Source of the DNA: Methylorubrum zatmanii
GTDB taxonomy: Bacteria; Pseudomonadota; Alphaproteobacteria; Rhizobiales; Beijerinckiaceae
Reading direction: 5' to 3'
NCBI RefSeq assembly: GCF_014845115.1
Contig: NZ_NKUI01000045.1
Span: 1-49,737, forward strand
DNA: 49,737 nt
The position numbers were made by a program, and so were the translations under genes. Positions within the stretch are counted from its first letter, which is position 1. Each line of letters begins with the position of its first letter. The notes under the pieces were generated by a model, which was not told the DNA's origin, made no database searches, and worked only from the letters and a program-made list of their open reading frames with translations. Positions 38,155 to 47,999 of the stretch are shown one piece after another.

Positions 38155-39048
38155 TCAGTAGGTCTTGTGCAGCTCCGGCTGAAGGCCGTGAACCTCGCCA
38201 CCGACCTTCTTCCAGATCTGCTTCTTCACGTAATAGAGCAGGCCGGCGAGCAGGATGAGGAACAGGATTACGCGCAGACCGAGCGCCTTGCGAGCCATCA
38301 TGTGCGGCTCGGCCGCCCAGGCCATGAAGGCCGACACGTCATGCGAATATTGCTCGATCGTCTCCGGCACCACCGGCTGGCCGGCCTCGTTCTTCGGGTA
38401 GGTGATCTGCCCATCGCTGAGGGGCGGTGGCATGGCGATCACGAGGCCCGGATAATATTTGTTGTAATAGCCGCTGTCCGGCATCGTGAAGCCCTTCGGA
38501 GCCTCCTCGTAGCCGTTCAGGAGCGCGTGAATGTAATCGACGCCCTGCTCCGAATATCCGGTGAAAGGCAGCGCATCGAGGACGAACCACGGGAAGCCGC
38601 GTTCGTAGGTGCGGGCCTTGGCCAGCACCGAGAAGTCCGGCGGCGCCTTGCCGCCATTGGCGGCGGCGGCCGCCTTGTCGTTCGGGAAGGGGGACGGGAA
38701 GCGGTCGGCCGGCCGGGCCGGACGCTCGACCTCTTCGCCCGAATCGTTCAGCTCCTTCACCTTGTAGGTCTCGGCCAATGCCTTGACCTGACCGGCGGTG
38801 AAGCCCGGCCCCCCCTCCTCCGCGAGGTTGCGGAAGGCGACGAGGCGCATGGAGTGACAGTTGGCGCAGACTTCCTTGTAGACTTGGAAGCCGCGCTGGA
38901 GCTGCGCCTGGTCGAAGCGGCCGAACATGCCGGCGAAGCTCCATTTCTCCCGCGGCGGGTTGGTCCCGTGGCCGTCCTCGGCCAGGGCCGAGCCGGCACC
39001 GAGGGAGGCCGCGACGAGAGCGGCGGCGGCGAGGCGTGCGATGCGCAT
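38155..39048 (-). CDS. petC: Cytochrome c1, bc1 complex
   Basis: The protein has 297 aa from ATG 39048. The signal peptide (MRIARLAAAALVAASLGAGS, cleaved near 24) is followed by haem motif CANCH (61-65), PPDFS-type cytochrome c1 region, YNKYYPGLVIAMPPPL with the Met haem ligand, and a C-terminal membrane anchor (ALGLRVILFLILLAGLLYYV) with a basic cytoplasmic end. It carries electrons from the Rieske centre to cytochrome c. Last gene of the operon, 20 bp after petB. Confidence 0.96.
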   Translation of the reverse strand: MRIARLAAAALVAASLGAGSALAEDGHGTNPPREKWSFAGMFGRFDQAQLQRGFQVYKEVCANCHSMRLVAFRNLAEEGGPGFTAGQVKALAETYKVKELNDSGEEVERPARPADRFPSPFPNDKAAAAANGGKAPPDFSVLAKARTYERGFPWFVLDALPFTGYSEQGVDYIHALLNGYEEAPKGFTMPDSGYYNKYYPGLVIAMPPPLSDGQITYPKNEAGQPVVPETIEQYSHDVSAFMAWAAEPHMMARKALGLRVILFLILLAGLLYYVKKQIWKKVGGEVHGLQPELHKTY

Positions 39049-39068
39049 CGTTCTTTCTCCCCGACCCC

Positions 39069-40361
39069 TTAGCCGCGCTTTTCCGGTTCGGCCGCCGCGC
39101 CGGCGGGTAGGCCCGCCCCGCTCACCTGCTTGCCCGGTCCGGTGACCGTCTCGAGGATCGAGCCCGGCAGGCGATCCGGTGTCTCGAACAGGCCGACCAG
39201 CGGCATGATGATGAGGAAGTGGGCGAAGTAGTAGACCGTGCACAGCCGCGAGGCGAGGACGTAGCCGCCCTCCGGGGGCTTGGCGCCGAGCCAGCCGAGC
39301 AGGATGGCGTTGATCAGGAACACCCAGAAGAACACCCGGTAGACCGGACGGTAGTTGCACGAGCGCACCCGCGAGGTGTCGAGCCAGGGCGCGAAGGCCA
39401 GGATCAGCACGGCCCCGAACATGAGGACCACGCCGCCGAGCTTGTCCGGCACCGCACGCAGGATCGCGTAGAAGGGCAGGAAGTACCATTCCGGCACGAT
39501 ATGCGCGGGCGTCACCGACGGGTTGGCCGGGACATAGTTGTCGGCATGGCCGAGATAGTTCGGCTGATAGAAGATGAACCACGCGAACAGGATGAAGAAC
39601 ACCACCACCGCGAACACGTCCTTGATGGTCGCGTAGGGGGTGAAGGGCACGGCATCCTTGCTCGATTTGATCGGGATGCCGGCCGGGTTGTTCTGGCCGG
39701 TCACGTGCAGGGCCCAGACGTGGAGCACGACGACGCCGGCGATCATCCACGGCAGCAGGAAGTGCAGCGAGAAGAAGCGGTTGATGGTCGGGTTGCCGAC
39801 CGAGTACCCGCCCCAGAGCAGGCTCTGGATCGTGTCGCCGACCACCGGGATCGCCGCCAGGATGTTGGTGATGACGGTGGCGCCCCAGAAGCTCATCTGG
39901 CCCCACGGCAGGGTGTAGCCGAGGAAGGCGGTGGCCATCATCAGCAGGTAGATGATGACGCCCAGCAGGTAGAGCACCTCGCGCGGGGCCTTGTACGACC
40001 CGTAATAGAGGTTGCGGAAGATGTGGACATAGACCGCCACGAAGAACATCGACGCGCCGTTGGCGTGCGCGTAGCGCAGCAGCCAGCCGTAATTCACGTC
40101 GCGCATGATGTGCTCGACGCTCTCGAACGCGTTGCCCGCGCTCGGATCGTAATGCATCGCCAGCCAGACGCCGGTGATGATCTGGATGCCGAGGAACGCA
40201 ATCAGGATCGCGCCGAAGGTCCAGAAGTAATTGAGGTTGCGCGGAACCGGGAAGGCGACGAAGGACGAGTGCACCAGCCCGACCAGCGGCAGCCGTGACT
40301 CGAACCACTTCGCGAGGCGGCTCTTGGGGACGTAGGTCGAAGTCGCGTGTGCGCTGCTCAT
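39069..40361 (-). CDS. petB: Cytochrome b, bc1 complex
   Basis: The protein has 430 aa from ATG 40361. It has 8 membrane helices. The four haem-ligating His are in the helix regions [21 protein letters not shown] and [20 protein letters not shown], and [13 protein letters not shown] is the Qo-site PEWY motif. The N terminus ([16 protein letters not shown]) is also typical. It carries the Qo and Qi quinone sites of respiratory complex III. It lies 34 bp after petA. Confidence 0.97.
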   Translation of the reverse strand: MSSAHATSTYVPKSRLAKWFESRLPLVGLVHSSFVAFPVPRNLNYFWTFGAILIAFLGIQIITGVWLAMHYDPSAGNAFESVEHIMRDVNYGWLLRYAHANGASMFFVAVYVHIFRNLYYGSYKAPREVLYLLGVIIYLLMMATAFLGYTLPWGQMSFWGATVITNILAAIPVVGDTIQSLLWGGYSVGNPTINRFFSLHFLLPWMIAGVVVLHVWALHVTGQNNPAGIPIKSSKDAVPFTPYATIKDVFAVVVFFILFAWFIFYQPNYLGHADNYVPANPSVTPAHIVPEWYFLPFYAILRAVPDKLGGVVLMFGAVLILAFAPWLDTSRVRSCNYRPVYRVFFWVFLINAILLGWLGAKPPEGGYVLASRLCTVYYFAHFLIIMPLVGLFETPDRLPGSILETVTGPGKQVSGAGLPAGAAAEPEKRG

Positions 40362-40395
40362 CGGATTTGCCCGCTCCGGCTTCTCGTGTCCTGCT

Positions 40396-40944
40396 TCAGG
40401 CGACGGCCTTGCCGCCCTCTTCACCGATCTTCAGCTTGGTATCGGTCTCGAAGGCGTAGGGGGGGATCGGCAGGTTGGTCGGCGCCGGGCCCCGGCGCAC
40501 GCGGCCGACGGCATCGAACTGCGAGCCGTGGCAGGGGCAGGCCCAACCCTCGTAATTGCCGGAATGGCCGATGGGCACGCAGCCGAGATGGGTGCAGTTG
40601 CCGTAGGCGATGAGCCAACGCTCGTGGCCGGCCTTGACGCGGGTGTCGAAGGCGGCTGGATCGATCATCTCGGAGAGGGGCACGGCCTTCATGTCCGTGA
40701 CTTCCTTCTCCGTGAGCTTGCGCACGAAGATCAGCTTGCCGCGCCAGAACACGTTGACGATCTGGCCGTCCTGGATCGGGGTGAGATCGACGTCCAGCGG
40801 CGCACCGGCGGCGACGGTGGCGGCGTCGGGCGCCATGGAGGCCACAAAGGGCCACGCCACGGCGGCGGTACCGACAGCCAGTCCCGCGCCCGTCGCGAGG
40901 AACAGGAAATCGCGCTTGGTGCCCTGAGGTCCTTCGTCCGCCAA
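40396..40944 (-). CDS. petA: Rieske iron-sulfur protein, bc1 complex
   Basis: The protein has 182 aa. The N-terminal Tat-type region [19 protein letters not shown] acts as signal-anchor. The 2Fe-2S ligands are Cys117-His119 (NCTHLGC, disulfide Cys122) and Cys136/His139 (CPCHGS, Cys138 the second disulfide Cys). It accepts electrons from ubiquinol and passes them to cytochrome c1. First gene of petABC. Confidence 0.97.
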   Translation of the reverse strand: MADEGPQGTKRDFLFLATGAGLAVGTAAVAWPFVASMAPDAATVAAGAPLDVDLTPIQDGQIVNVFWRGKLIFVRKLTEKEVTDMKAVPLSEMIDPAAFDTRVKAGHERWLIAYGNCTHLGCVPIGHSGNYEGWACPCHGSQFDAVGRVRRGPAPTNLPIPPYAFETDTKLKIGEEGGKAVA

Positions 40945-41290
40945 GGTGCAACCCTCCCGTCGTCAGACTATGCCGAGCCCCTCCGGGCCATCGCCGAGCC
41001 CTTCGGCTCGTTCGGACCTTGGAGGCCTTCAAATTCGAATTCTTGCACGAGGTGCAGACACCATCGCGCAGCGGCAATCAATGCGACCGTGGGTCACCGG
41101 ATTACCGTCGTCTCCCGGGCGGTTCTCTGGCATGCCAGATGCGAACCTGTCTAGACTGCCCAGCTTACGCGTGATGAGTCGTCGAAACGATCCTGGCCGA
41201 TCGTCACCCGAAAAACGATGGCGCCAAGACGTTCGAGACGTTTCAGCCGCGCGGCCGGCCGCCGCGCCTTGCTTGCACCGTCGAAGACCG
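40945..41290. other. Divergent intergenic region between petA and metY
   Basis: About 350 bp of non-coding DNA holding both promoters. Short inverted pieces are present (tcgtcgaaacga near 41172; acgttcgagacgt near 41229), the second being an imperfect palindrome. I looked for SAM-II or SAH-type riboswitch signatures before metY and could not recognise one. Confidence 0.4.
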
Positions 41291-41293
41291 GGA

Positions 41294-41324
41294 GCGTAAA
41301 CGACAATCCCTGAGGAGTTTACGC
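41294..41324 (+). promoter_or_regulatory. Hairpin presenting the metY Shine-Dalgarno in its loop
   Basis: Perfect 8-bp arms gcgtaaac (41294-41301) and gtttacgc (41317-41324) enclose a 15-nt loop that contains the GAGGAG ribosome-binding site (41312-41317); the ATG is at 41326, one base after the stem. Such a structure could gate translation of this sulfur-metabolism gene. Confidence 0.6.
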
Positions 41325-41325
41325 G

Positions 41326-42606
41326 ATGACCGACCGCCAGCCTGGCTTCAACACCCTCGCGATCCACGCGGGCGCCACGCCCGACCCGGCCACGGGGGCG
41401 CGGGCGACGCCGATCTACCAGACGACGAGCTTCGTCTTCGACGACGTGGATCACGCCGCCTCGCTGTTCGGGCTCCAGGCGTTCGGCAACATCTATACCC
41501 GCATCACCAACCCGACCAACGCGGTGCTGGAAGAGCGCATCGCCGCCCTGGAGGGCGGCACCGCAGCGCTCGCCGTGGCCTCCGGTCATGCGGCGGAATT
41601 CCTGACCCTGCACGCCCTGATGCAGCCGGGCGACGAGTTCGTGGCGGCCAACAAGCTCTACGGCGGCTCGATCAACCAGTTCAACCATTCCTACAAGAAC
41701 TTCGGTTGGCAGGTGGTCTGGGCCGATACCGACGATCCGGATTCCTTCGAGCGCGCGATCACGCCGCGCACCAAGGCGATTTTCTGTGAATCCATCGCCA
41801 ATCCCGGCGGCGTGATCACCGACATCGCCGCCCTGAGCGCCATCGCCAAGCGCCACAAGATTCCGCTCATCGTCGACAACACGATGGCGACGCCGTACCT
41901 GATCAAACCCTTCGAGCACGGCGCCGACATCGTCGTGCATTCGGCCACCAAGTTCCTGGGCGGCCACGGCAACTCCATCGGCGGCCTGATCGTCGATGGC
42001 GGCAGCTTCCAGTGGCAGGGCGACGAGCGCTATCCGATGCTCTCGCAGCCGCGGCCGGAATATGCAGGCATGGTGCTGGCCGAGACCTTCGGCAATTTCG
42101 GCTTCGCCATCGCGGTGCGGGTTCTCAGCCTGCGCGATCTCGGGCCCTCGCTCTCGCCCTTCAACGCCTTCCTGATTCTCAACGGCATCGAGACCCTGCC
42201 GCTGCGGATGCAACGCCATTCCGACAACGCACTGACGGTGGCCCGCTTCCTCAAGGACCACCCGGATGTCGCGTGGGTGAGCTATCCCGGCCTGGAGAGC
42301 GACCGCTACCACGCCCTGGCGCAGCGCTACACGCCGAAGGGAGCGGGTGCCGTGTTCACCTTCGGCCTCAAGGGCGGCTACGAGGCCGGCGTCAGGCTCG
42401 TCTCGAACCTGCAGCTGTTCAGCCATCTCGCCAATATCGGCGACACCCGCTCGCTGGTGATCCATCCCGCCTCGACCACGCACCGCCAGCTCACCGACGA
42501 GCAGAAGCGGGCCGCCGGCGCCGGCCCAGAGGTGGTTCGGCTCTCCATCGGCATCGAGGATGCGCAGGACCTGATCGACGATCTCGATGCGGCCTTGCGG
42601 GCGTAA
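41326..42606 (+). CDS. metY: O-acetylhomoserine sulfhydrylase (Cys/Met metabolism PLP enzyme)
   Basis: The protein has 426 aa. It starts [18 protein letters not shown]-binding features are [26 protein letters not shown], the Asp in [10 protein letters not shown] and Lys209 in [11 protein letters not shown]. The longer insert (SFQW-type region) distinguishes metY-type enzymes from shorter cystathionine synthases. It forms homocysteine from O-acetylhomoserine and sulfide. It is monocistronic, with a stem-loop around its ribosome-binding site. Confidence 0.94.
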   Translation: MTDRQPGFNTLAIHAGATPDPATGARATPIYQTTSFVFDDVDHAASLFGLQAFGNIYTRITNPTNAVLEERIAALEGGTAALAVASGHAAEFLTLHALMQPGDEFVAANKLYGGSINQFNHSYKNFGWQVVWADTDDPDSFERAITPRTKAIFCESIANPGGVITDIAALSAIAKRHKIPLIVDNTMATPYLIKPFEHGADIVVHSATKFLGGHGNSIGGLIVDGGSFQWQGDERYPMLSQPRPEYAGMVLAETFGNFGFAIAVRVLSLRDLGPSLSPFNAFLILNGIETLPLRMQRHSDNALTVARFLKDHPDVAWVSYPGLESDRYHALAQRYTPKGAGAVFTFGLKGGYEAGVRLVSNLQLFSHLANIGDTRSLVIHPASTTHRQLTDEQKRAAGAGPEVVRLSIGIEDAQDLIDDLDAALRA

Positions 42607-42695
42607 CGGCCTCATACGCCCTCCGCTGGGCCTATCGGGCAGGCGGAAGGCGTCTTCGCTCAGAGGCTGCGGGCTTGCCGATCCCGCGTCCGGTC

Positions 42696-43553
42696 TCAGT
42701 CCTTGCGGGATAGGGTCATCGCGTCCCGCAGGTCCCGGGCATCGGTGAGCCGCCTCCCCTCCCGGCGCATCCGGGCCAGCAACGCCCGGTCGGGGAAGCC
42801 GCGATAGGGCAGCACCGGCACCGAGCGGCCCGGCGGCACCGTGCCCTCGGTTGCGATCTGCCCGAGCACCCGGTCCAAGAGGATGCGGCCCTGCGCGTGC
42901 AACCGCACGGCGGCGCGGGTCGCGGTGATGTCGTCCGGCAGGGCAATCGCCTCCTGGGCCAGGATCGCGCCGGCATCGATCGCGGCGGCGAGGCGGTGGA
43001 CCGTGACGCCGAACTCACCTGTCGCATCCGCCAGGGCATGGATCGTCGGCACCGGGCCGCGATGCAGCGGCAGCAGGCTCGGATGGACGTTGATTCCGCC
43101 GAGCGGCGCCCGCGCCAGGGTCGGCTCGGAAAAGATCTGATCGAAATGAAAGGCGACGATCAGGTCGGGCGCGTGAGCCGCGAAAGCCCGCGCCACCTCG
43201 GGACCGTTCACATCGTCGACGACGAGCGTCGGGATTCCGAGGCGTCGGCAGAGGACGGCGAGCGGCGTCGCCTCCGGCGCATCGAGACTGCCGGCGAGGC
43301 GCTGGCCGAGGGGGGCCAGGGGACGCAGCAGATCGGGCAGGCCGAAATTGACGGCGAGATAGGGCAGGAAGCCCGCGCCCGAGCGAACGAGATGACGCCG
43401 GACCTGACCGGTCAGACCGCCGGTCGCGGGACGCTCCGCGTTGGAGAGGCCGACGAAGGCGATCTGCGCCGCGCGGTCGGCCACGAAGCGGCGCACCGCG
43501 CGGGCATTCGGCAAGGCTTCCAGCGCGAACAGGGCGAGGCGGGGCGCGGGCAT
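42696..43553 (-). CDS. Formyltransferase-fold protein
   Basis: The protein has 285 aa. The N terminus is divergent. The C-terminal two thirds shows the formyltransferase core: LIVAFHFDQIF, GGINVHPSLLPLHRGPVPT with catalytic Asn155/His157, and Asp193 in AAIDAGAIL, so the N-H-D triad is intact. Such enzymes use 10-formyl-THF, here possibly to formylate an amino sugar or nucleotide sugar. It is third in line after kpsS and an SDR on the same strand, its start sharing one base with the SDR stop (TGATG), so capsule-precursor modification is a reasonable guess. Confidence 0.8.
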   Translation of the reverse strand: MPAPRLALFALEALPNARAVRRFVADRAAQIAFVGLSNAERPATGGLTGQVRRHLVRSGAGFLPYLAVNFGLPDLLRPLAPLGQRLAGSLDAPEATPLAVLCRRLGIPTLVVDDVNGPEVARAFAAHAPDLIVAFHFDQIFSEPTLARAPLGGINVHPSLLPLHRGPVPTIHALADATGEFGVTVHRLAAAIDAGAILAQEAIALPDDITATRAAVRLHAQGRILLDRVLGQIATEGTVPPGRSVPVLPYRGFPDRALLARMRREGRRLTDARDLRDAMTLSRKD

Positions 43554-44320
43554 CAGCGGCGCGGCCGGTTGCGGAAGCGGAAACCGTGCAAGCCGGCGCT
43601 GCGGATCGATTCGGGCACCAGCAGCGCCCCGCGGGCGATCGCCGCGAGGATCGCCGGGAAGGCGATCACGTCGCGGTCCCGCTCCAAACCACGGGCGATC
43701 CGGGCGGCGGCCTCCTCTGCACTGATCTCCAACGGCCGCCAGCCCTTGATGACCCCGCCCATCGGCGTCTTGACGTAGCCCGGCGTCACCACGCTGAGCC
43801 GGACCCCCAAGGGCTTGAGCTTCTGGCGCAGGGCGAGGCCGTGGGCGAGGAGCGCCGCCTTGGCTCCGCTATAGGCTGGCGCGTCGGGCAGCGGGGCATA
43901 GGCCGCGAGGGAGGAGATCAGCGCGATCTGGCCCCGGCCCCGGCCGCTCATCAGGGTCACGCAGGGCAGCATGACGTTGAGCGCACCGGTGAGATTGATG
44001 TCCGCCGTCTCGAAGGCGGTCTCCTCCGTCTCCAAGCCGCCCGAGGGATGGCCGCCATTCACCGCCGCGTTGACGATCACGAGGTCGAGGGGCGTGTATC
44101 CGTCAGTCTCGCGGATCCAGGCGCCGATGGCCTCGCGCTCCCGAACATCGATGCTGCGGGTGCGCACATCCGCCCCCCGATCCCGGCAGGTCCGCGCCAC
44201 CGCTTCGAGCCGCTCCCGGTCGCGACCGGTGAGAACGAGGCGCGTGCCCTCTGCCGCGTAGTGCCGCGCGAGGGCCGCGCCGATGCCGCTGGAGGCGCCG
44301 GTGATCAGGATGACGGGCAA
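43553..44320 (-). CDS. Short-chain dehydrogenase/reductase
   Basis: The protein has 255 aa. It is a classical SDR with TGASSGIG (7-14), NAAVNGG (84-90), Ser137 (ISSLAA), and Tyr150-SGA-Lys154. The C terminus ends in basic residues. The substrate is unknown. It is coupled to the formyltransferase-like gene and follows kpsS by 66 bp, so it may act on a polysaccharide precursor or lipid. Confidence 0.9.
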   Translation of the reverse strand: MPVILITGASSGIGAALARHYAAEGTRLVLTGRDRERLEAVARTCRDRGADVRTRSIDVREREAIGAWIRETDGYTPLDLVIVNAAVNGGHPSGGLETEETAFETADINLTGALNVMLPCVTLMSGRGRGQIALISSLAAYAPLPDAPAYSGAKAALLAHGLALRQKLKPLGVRLSVVTPGYVKTPMGGVIKGWRPLEISAEEAAARIARGLERDRDVIAFPAILAAIARGALLVPESIRSAGLHGFRFRNRPRR

Positions 44321-44386
44321 GGATTCGGGACGCTTTCGGGAAGGGACGATCCGCCGGGCCGGGCCGGGATGGCCGATGGTTCGCCG

Positions 44387-45694
44387 TCAATACGCGGGGG
44401 AGAGCCGTCCGTCGCGCCCGGCCTGTTCCAGCGCGTCGCGGGCGAAAGCGAGGGCAGCCGGCGGCAGCGTCGCCTCGAGGCGCGAGACGGACCCCGCCAC
44501 CGCCCGCTCGATCGCCGGGCGGGAGAAGTAGCCGCCATTGATCTGGGTCCGGTGCATGACGACCCGGCTGAAATCGCCCATCAGCTCCATGTCCGGCGGC
44601 TGCGGGTCGTTCCAGAACGTGTCGATGCCGCCCTGATGGGTCAGGCCGGGCATGTTGTAGACCGCCGAACCGAAGGCGAGGGTCGGCCGGCCGCGCTCCA
44701 GCGCGAGCATCCCGACCGTGGAATTCACGAGCACGACGCCGCGGCTGCCATCGATGAGCTTGGGCAGATCGCCGCCGTCGATGAAGTCGAGGCGGTCGTT
44801 GCAGCCGTGCCGCTTGGCCGATTGGCGGGCGCGCTTGCGCCAGTTCAGGATGCCGCTGTCGAGGGGGTGCAGCTTCACCAGGAGCCGCGTCGGCGCCTTC
44901 GAATGCTTGGCGAAGGAGGCGATCACCCGGTCCATGAAGCCCTCGACGCCGAGGAAGGGCGAGTGGACGCGGATCTGGTAATCGCTGTCGAGTTGCAGCG
45001 GCAGCAGGAAATAGTCGGCGTTGATCGCCTCGTAGATCTCATTGACCCGGGCCGCCTCGCGGCGGGTCCGGCTGCGGCGCAGGAACTTCTTGATCCAGCC
45101 GCCGTACTCCGCCGCGATGTGATTCGGCCGGTGGCTGCGAAAGCCGGGATAGAGATACGGGAAACCGATATTGGCGATGTTGAAACCGATATCCCACAGG
45201 CTGCGTCGGGCCATGTCCCCGGTGAGCGGCATCGCCCGGCCGGGTTGGGGCAGCTTGCGGGCCAGGGCTCGGATGTCCTCCGCGCGCTTCGGCAGGGTGG
45301 AATTGCCGTTCACGCCGCCCATCTCGCAGGTGATCCAGTAGGGCCGGACATAGCCCTCCTCGAACACGTGGATGCGCACACCCATGGGCTTGGCGACGAG
45401 GATCGCCGCCTGATGATAGGGCCGGCAATCGCCGAACAACACGATATCGGTGACGGCGTGCTCGCGGATGTAGGATTCGAGATAGGCGTCCCAGCCGTCG
45501 CGGCTGCCGCGATAGTGATCGGCGGGCAGGCGCCAGAACAGCCAGTCGCCCGCGGAGAAGTTGATGCGGCGGACCCCATGGCCGCGCTCACGCAGGGCCG
45601 CACCGAGAACCGAGAAGAACGGGGAGGCGATCCCCTGCAGGAACAGGAATGTGGCGGCGTGGCTGCCTATGGCATCGACACGAGGCTGCGACAT
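44387..45694 (-). CDS. kpsS: Capsular polysaccharide export protein KpsS
   Basis: The protein has 435 aa. It opens with the family motif FLFLQGIASPFFSVL and continues with GDCRPYH, HVFEEGYVRPYWIT and VKLHPLDSG, ending with GLTHQGGIDTFWN. KpsS and KpsC are beta-Kdo glycosyltransferases that build the poly-Kdo linker on the lipid acceptor of group 2-type capsules. KpsC is encoded divergently just beyond. It is cytoplasmic or membrane-associated. Weak ribosome-binding site (CTGGGA). Confidence 0.93.
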   Translation of the reverse strand: MSQPRVDAIGSHAATFLFLQGIASPFFSVLGAALRERGHGVRRINFSAGDWLFWRLPADHYRGSRDGWDAYLESYIREHAVTDIVLFGDCRPYHQAAILVAKPMGVRIHVFEEGYVRPYWITCEMGGVNGNSTLPKRAEDIRALARKLPQPGRAMPLTGDMARRSLWDIGFNIANIGFPYLYPGFRSHRPNHIAAEYGGWIKKFLRRSRTRREAARVNEIYEAINADYFLLPLQLDSDYQIRVHSPFLGVEGFMDRVIASFAKHSKAPTRLLVKLHPLDSGILNWRKRARQSAKRHGCNDRLDFIDGGDLPKLIDGSRGVVLVNSTVGMLALERGRPTLAFGSAVYNMPGLTHQGGIDTFWNDPQPPDMELMGDFSRVVMHRTQINGGYFSRPAIERAVAGSVSRLEATLPPAALAFARDALEQAGRDGRLSPAY

Positions 45695-45977
45695 TCCCAG
45701 GTGCTCAATCCCTGCTCACGAAGCAATTCGAGTCATGGCGTTCGGCTTGACGGTCTCACGATGGGCCGCAGCGGACAACCACTGCGCGAGCCAGCCAACA
45801 AGATCCACTCAAGCCGTTGCCGATTCGTCACGGTTTCCCATCGGGGTTTTCACCTGCGACGATCGGTCGAGGCAGCTTTCGCGCCGGATTGCGGCTCAGG
45901 TGTGTCAGCGCCCCTCGTTGTCCCTCAAAAAATAATCCGCAAGGTCCGGGACACGTCACACCGCCGTCCATGAAGAT

Positions 45978-47993
45978 ATGGCTCATGCCACTGTCGCGCT
46001 GTGCCGCGGCGGAGGCATGGGCTATGGAGCGGTCCTCACCATGATCGACCTGCGCCACATCGAGCTGCCGGGACATCCCGGGCTGCCCCGCTCCTTCCTG
46101 CCGCTCGGCGGGACGGTGCGGCACCTGCGTGCCCAGATCGAGGCGGCCTCGGGGGCGGCGCTGAGCTTTCGGACCTTCGGCCCCCCTGCGCTGTGGTCGC
46201 CCGCAGCGACGGAGGACGGCCGGCCGGCTCTGCGGGTGATGCCGGGGCCGCTGCTGAGCCCGTACGATACACCCGAGACCGGCCTGTCGAGCCTGCTTCT
46301 GACCTATGCCGGCCGGCCGGTCGGCGGCGAAGCGGCCTTGCCGGATCTCGCCGACCTGCTGCGGGCACGCCGTCTCTCGGGCCTCAACCGCTTCCCCCGG
46401 CCGGAACGCTCCCCTCATGCGGAGGCCTTCGCCGGGCATCCGCGGCCGGCGCTGGCCCTGATCGATCCGCGGCTTCGGACTTCCGCCGGCGCGACGCGCG
46501 CCTTCCTGACCCGTCTCCTGGCCGAGGATCCCGCCGGTCGCTTCATCGCCGCCGGCCCGGACGGCTGCCCCCAGGAGGCGGCCCCGGCCGATCCGCGCCT
46601 CGCCGTCATCACCGCGCCGACCGATCCGTGGCCGCTGTTTCCGCTGGCCTCGCGCCTCTGGGTGGCACGCTGGGAGGCGGGCTGCGAGGCGGAACTCGCC
46701 GGTTTCGAGACCCATTGCCCGGACCCGGCCGCCGGGCCGCGGCCGGAGGGCCTGGAAGCGTTCCTCGCCAGGCGCTACGGCGCGGGCGTTCACGGCTTCG
46801 ACCCCTGGACCCGCCGGCCGATCCCGCTGGCGGCGGCGGCCGAGCGGGTGGCGTGGCTGCGCGACCGCTTCCTCGGCCATGAGACCCGCATCGTCCTCGT
46901 CGGCATCTCCGGCTGGAAACGGGCGGCGCTCGATGTTTTTGCCACGGGACCGGAGGGGGCGCCGCTCCACGCCATGACGGCGGAGGAGGCGGTGAGCCTC
47001 GCCCGCAGCCATGACGGCCGGGTCCAGGCCTGGGCGACCCGCTGCCCGGAACAGCTCCCGCGCCTGTGCGCCGAGGCCGATATTCCCTTCGCGCGGATCG
47101 AGGACGGCTTCCTGCGCTCGGTGGGATTGGGCGCCAGCCTCGAGCCGGGAGCCTCCATCGTCGTGGACGACCTCGGCATCTACTACGATCCCCGAGTGGA
47201 GAGCCGCCTCGCCCGCATCTTGCGCGAGACCGACTTCCCGCCGGGACTGACCGCCCGCGCCGCCGCCCTGCGGGAGTCGATCGTGGCGCGCCGCCTGAGC
47301 AAGTACAACGTCGGCCTTGCCGGGATCGGCGAGGATTGGCCGACGGACCGGCGGATCGTGCTGGTGCCGGGCCAGGTCGAGGACGATGCCTCGGTGCTCA
47401 CCGGCTCGCCGCAGGTGCGGGGCAATCTCGCGCTCCTGCGGACCGCCCGGGCGCGCAACCCCGACGCCTTCCTGCTCTACAAGCCGCACCCGGACGTGGA
47501 GGCGGGCTTCAGACCGGGTACGATCCCGGAGGACGAGGTGCGGGCGCTGGCCGACAGAGTGGTCGGCGGCTTATCCATCGTCGACCTGCTCGACCGCTGC
47601 CATCACGTCGAGACCATGACTTCGCTCGCCGGCTTCGAGGCACTGATCCGGGGCCTGACCGTCGCCGTTCACGGCCGCCCGTTCTATGCCGGCTGGGGCC
47701 TGACCGAGGATCTCGCCCCCGGCGCCGACCGGGGCCGGAGCCTCAGCCTCGACGAATTGGTGGCGGGCGCGCTGATCCTCTACCCGCTCTATCTCGATCC
47801 GGTGGCGATGAAGCCGTGCGAGCCCGAGCAACTGCTCGACCGGCTGAGCGAGGCCCGCGCCGCCGCGCCACCCTCGCGGCTCGCCCTGGGCGCCGCCCGC
47901 CACGCCACCATGCGGCTGCGCTACGCCCTGATCAATCCGATCCTGCGCCGCTTGCGCGCCCGCCGCGGCGTGCGCAGCGGCTCGGAACGCTGA
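45978..47993 (+). CDS. kpsC: Capsular polysaccharide biosynthesis protein KpsC
   Basis: The protein has 671 aa from ATG 45978; an ATG at 46041 (MIDLRHIELPG) is an alternative start. KpsC is a duplication of two Kdo-transferase domains. The N-terminal copy (about 20-260) has diverged; the second half carries IVLVGISGWKR, the marked RIEDGFLRSVGLGA...IYYDPRVESRLARIL, LVPGQVEDDASV, LYKPHPDVEAGF and a C-terminal YAGWGLTED. It pairs with KpsS in making the poly-Kdo linker. The next start overlaps 8 bp downstream. Confidence 0.93.
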   Translation: MAHATVALCRGGGMGYGAVLTMIDLRHIELPGHPGLPRSFLPLGGTVRHLRAQIEAASGAALSFRTFGPPALWSPAATEDGRPALRVMPGPLLSPYDTPETGLSSLLLTYAGRPVGGEAALPDLADLLRARRLSGLNRFPRPERSPHAEAFAGHPRPALALIDPRLRTSAGATRAFLTRLLAEDPAGRFIAAGPDGCPQEAAPADPRLAVITAPTDPWPLFPLASRLWVARWEAGCEAELAGFETHCPDPAAGPRPEGLEAFLARRYGAGVHGFDPWTRRPIPLAAAAERVAWLRDRFLGHETRIVLVGISGWKRAALDVFATGPEGAPLHAMTAEEAVSLARSHDGRVQAWATRCPEQLPRLCAEADIPFARIEDGFLRSVGLGASLEPGASIVVDDLGIYYDPRVESRLARILRETDFPPGLTARAAALRESIVARRLSKYNVGLAGIGEDWPTDRRIVLVPGQVEDDASVLTGSPQVRGNLALLRTARARNPDAFLLYKPHPDVEAGFRPGTIPEDEVRALADRVVGGLSIVDLLDRCHHVETMTSLAGFEALIRGLTVAVHGRPFYAGWGLTEDLAPGADRGRSLSLDELVAGALILYPLYLDPVAMKPCEPEQLLDRLSEARAAAPPSRLALGAARHATMRLRYALINPILRRLRARRGVRSGSER

Positions 47994-47999
47994 GGCCGC

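Noticed and set aside
41029..41290. SAM-II or SAH riboswitch before metY
   Set aside because: I could not see the conserved cores of these classes; only the hairpin at the ribosome-binding site is clear.
41029..42615. 528-codon minus-strand ORF opposite metY
   Set aside because: It is a shadow of metY; the conserved enzyme is on the plus strand.
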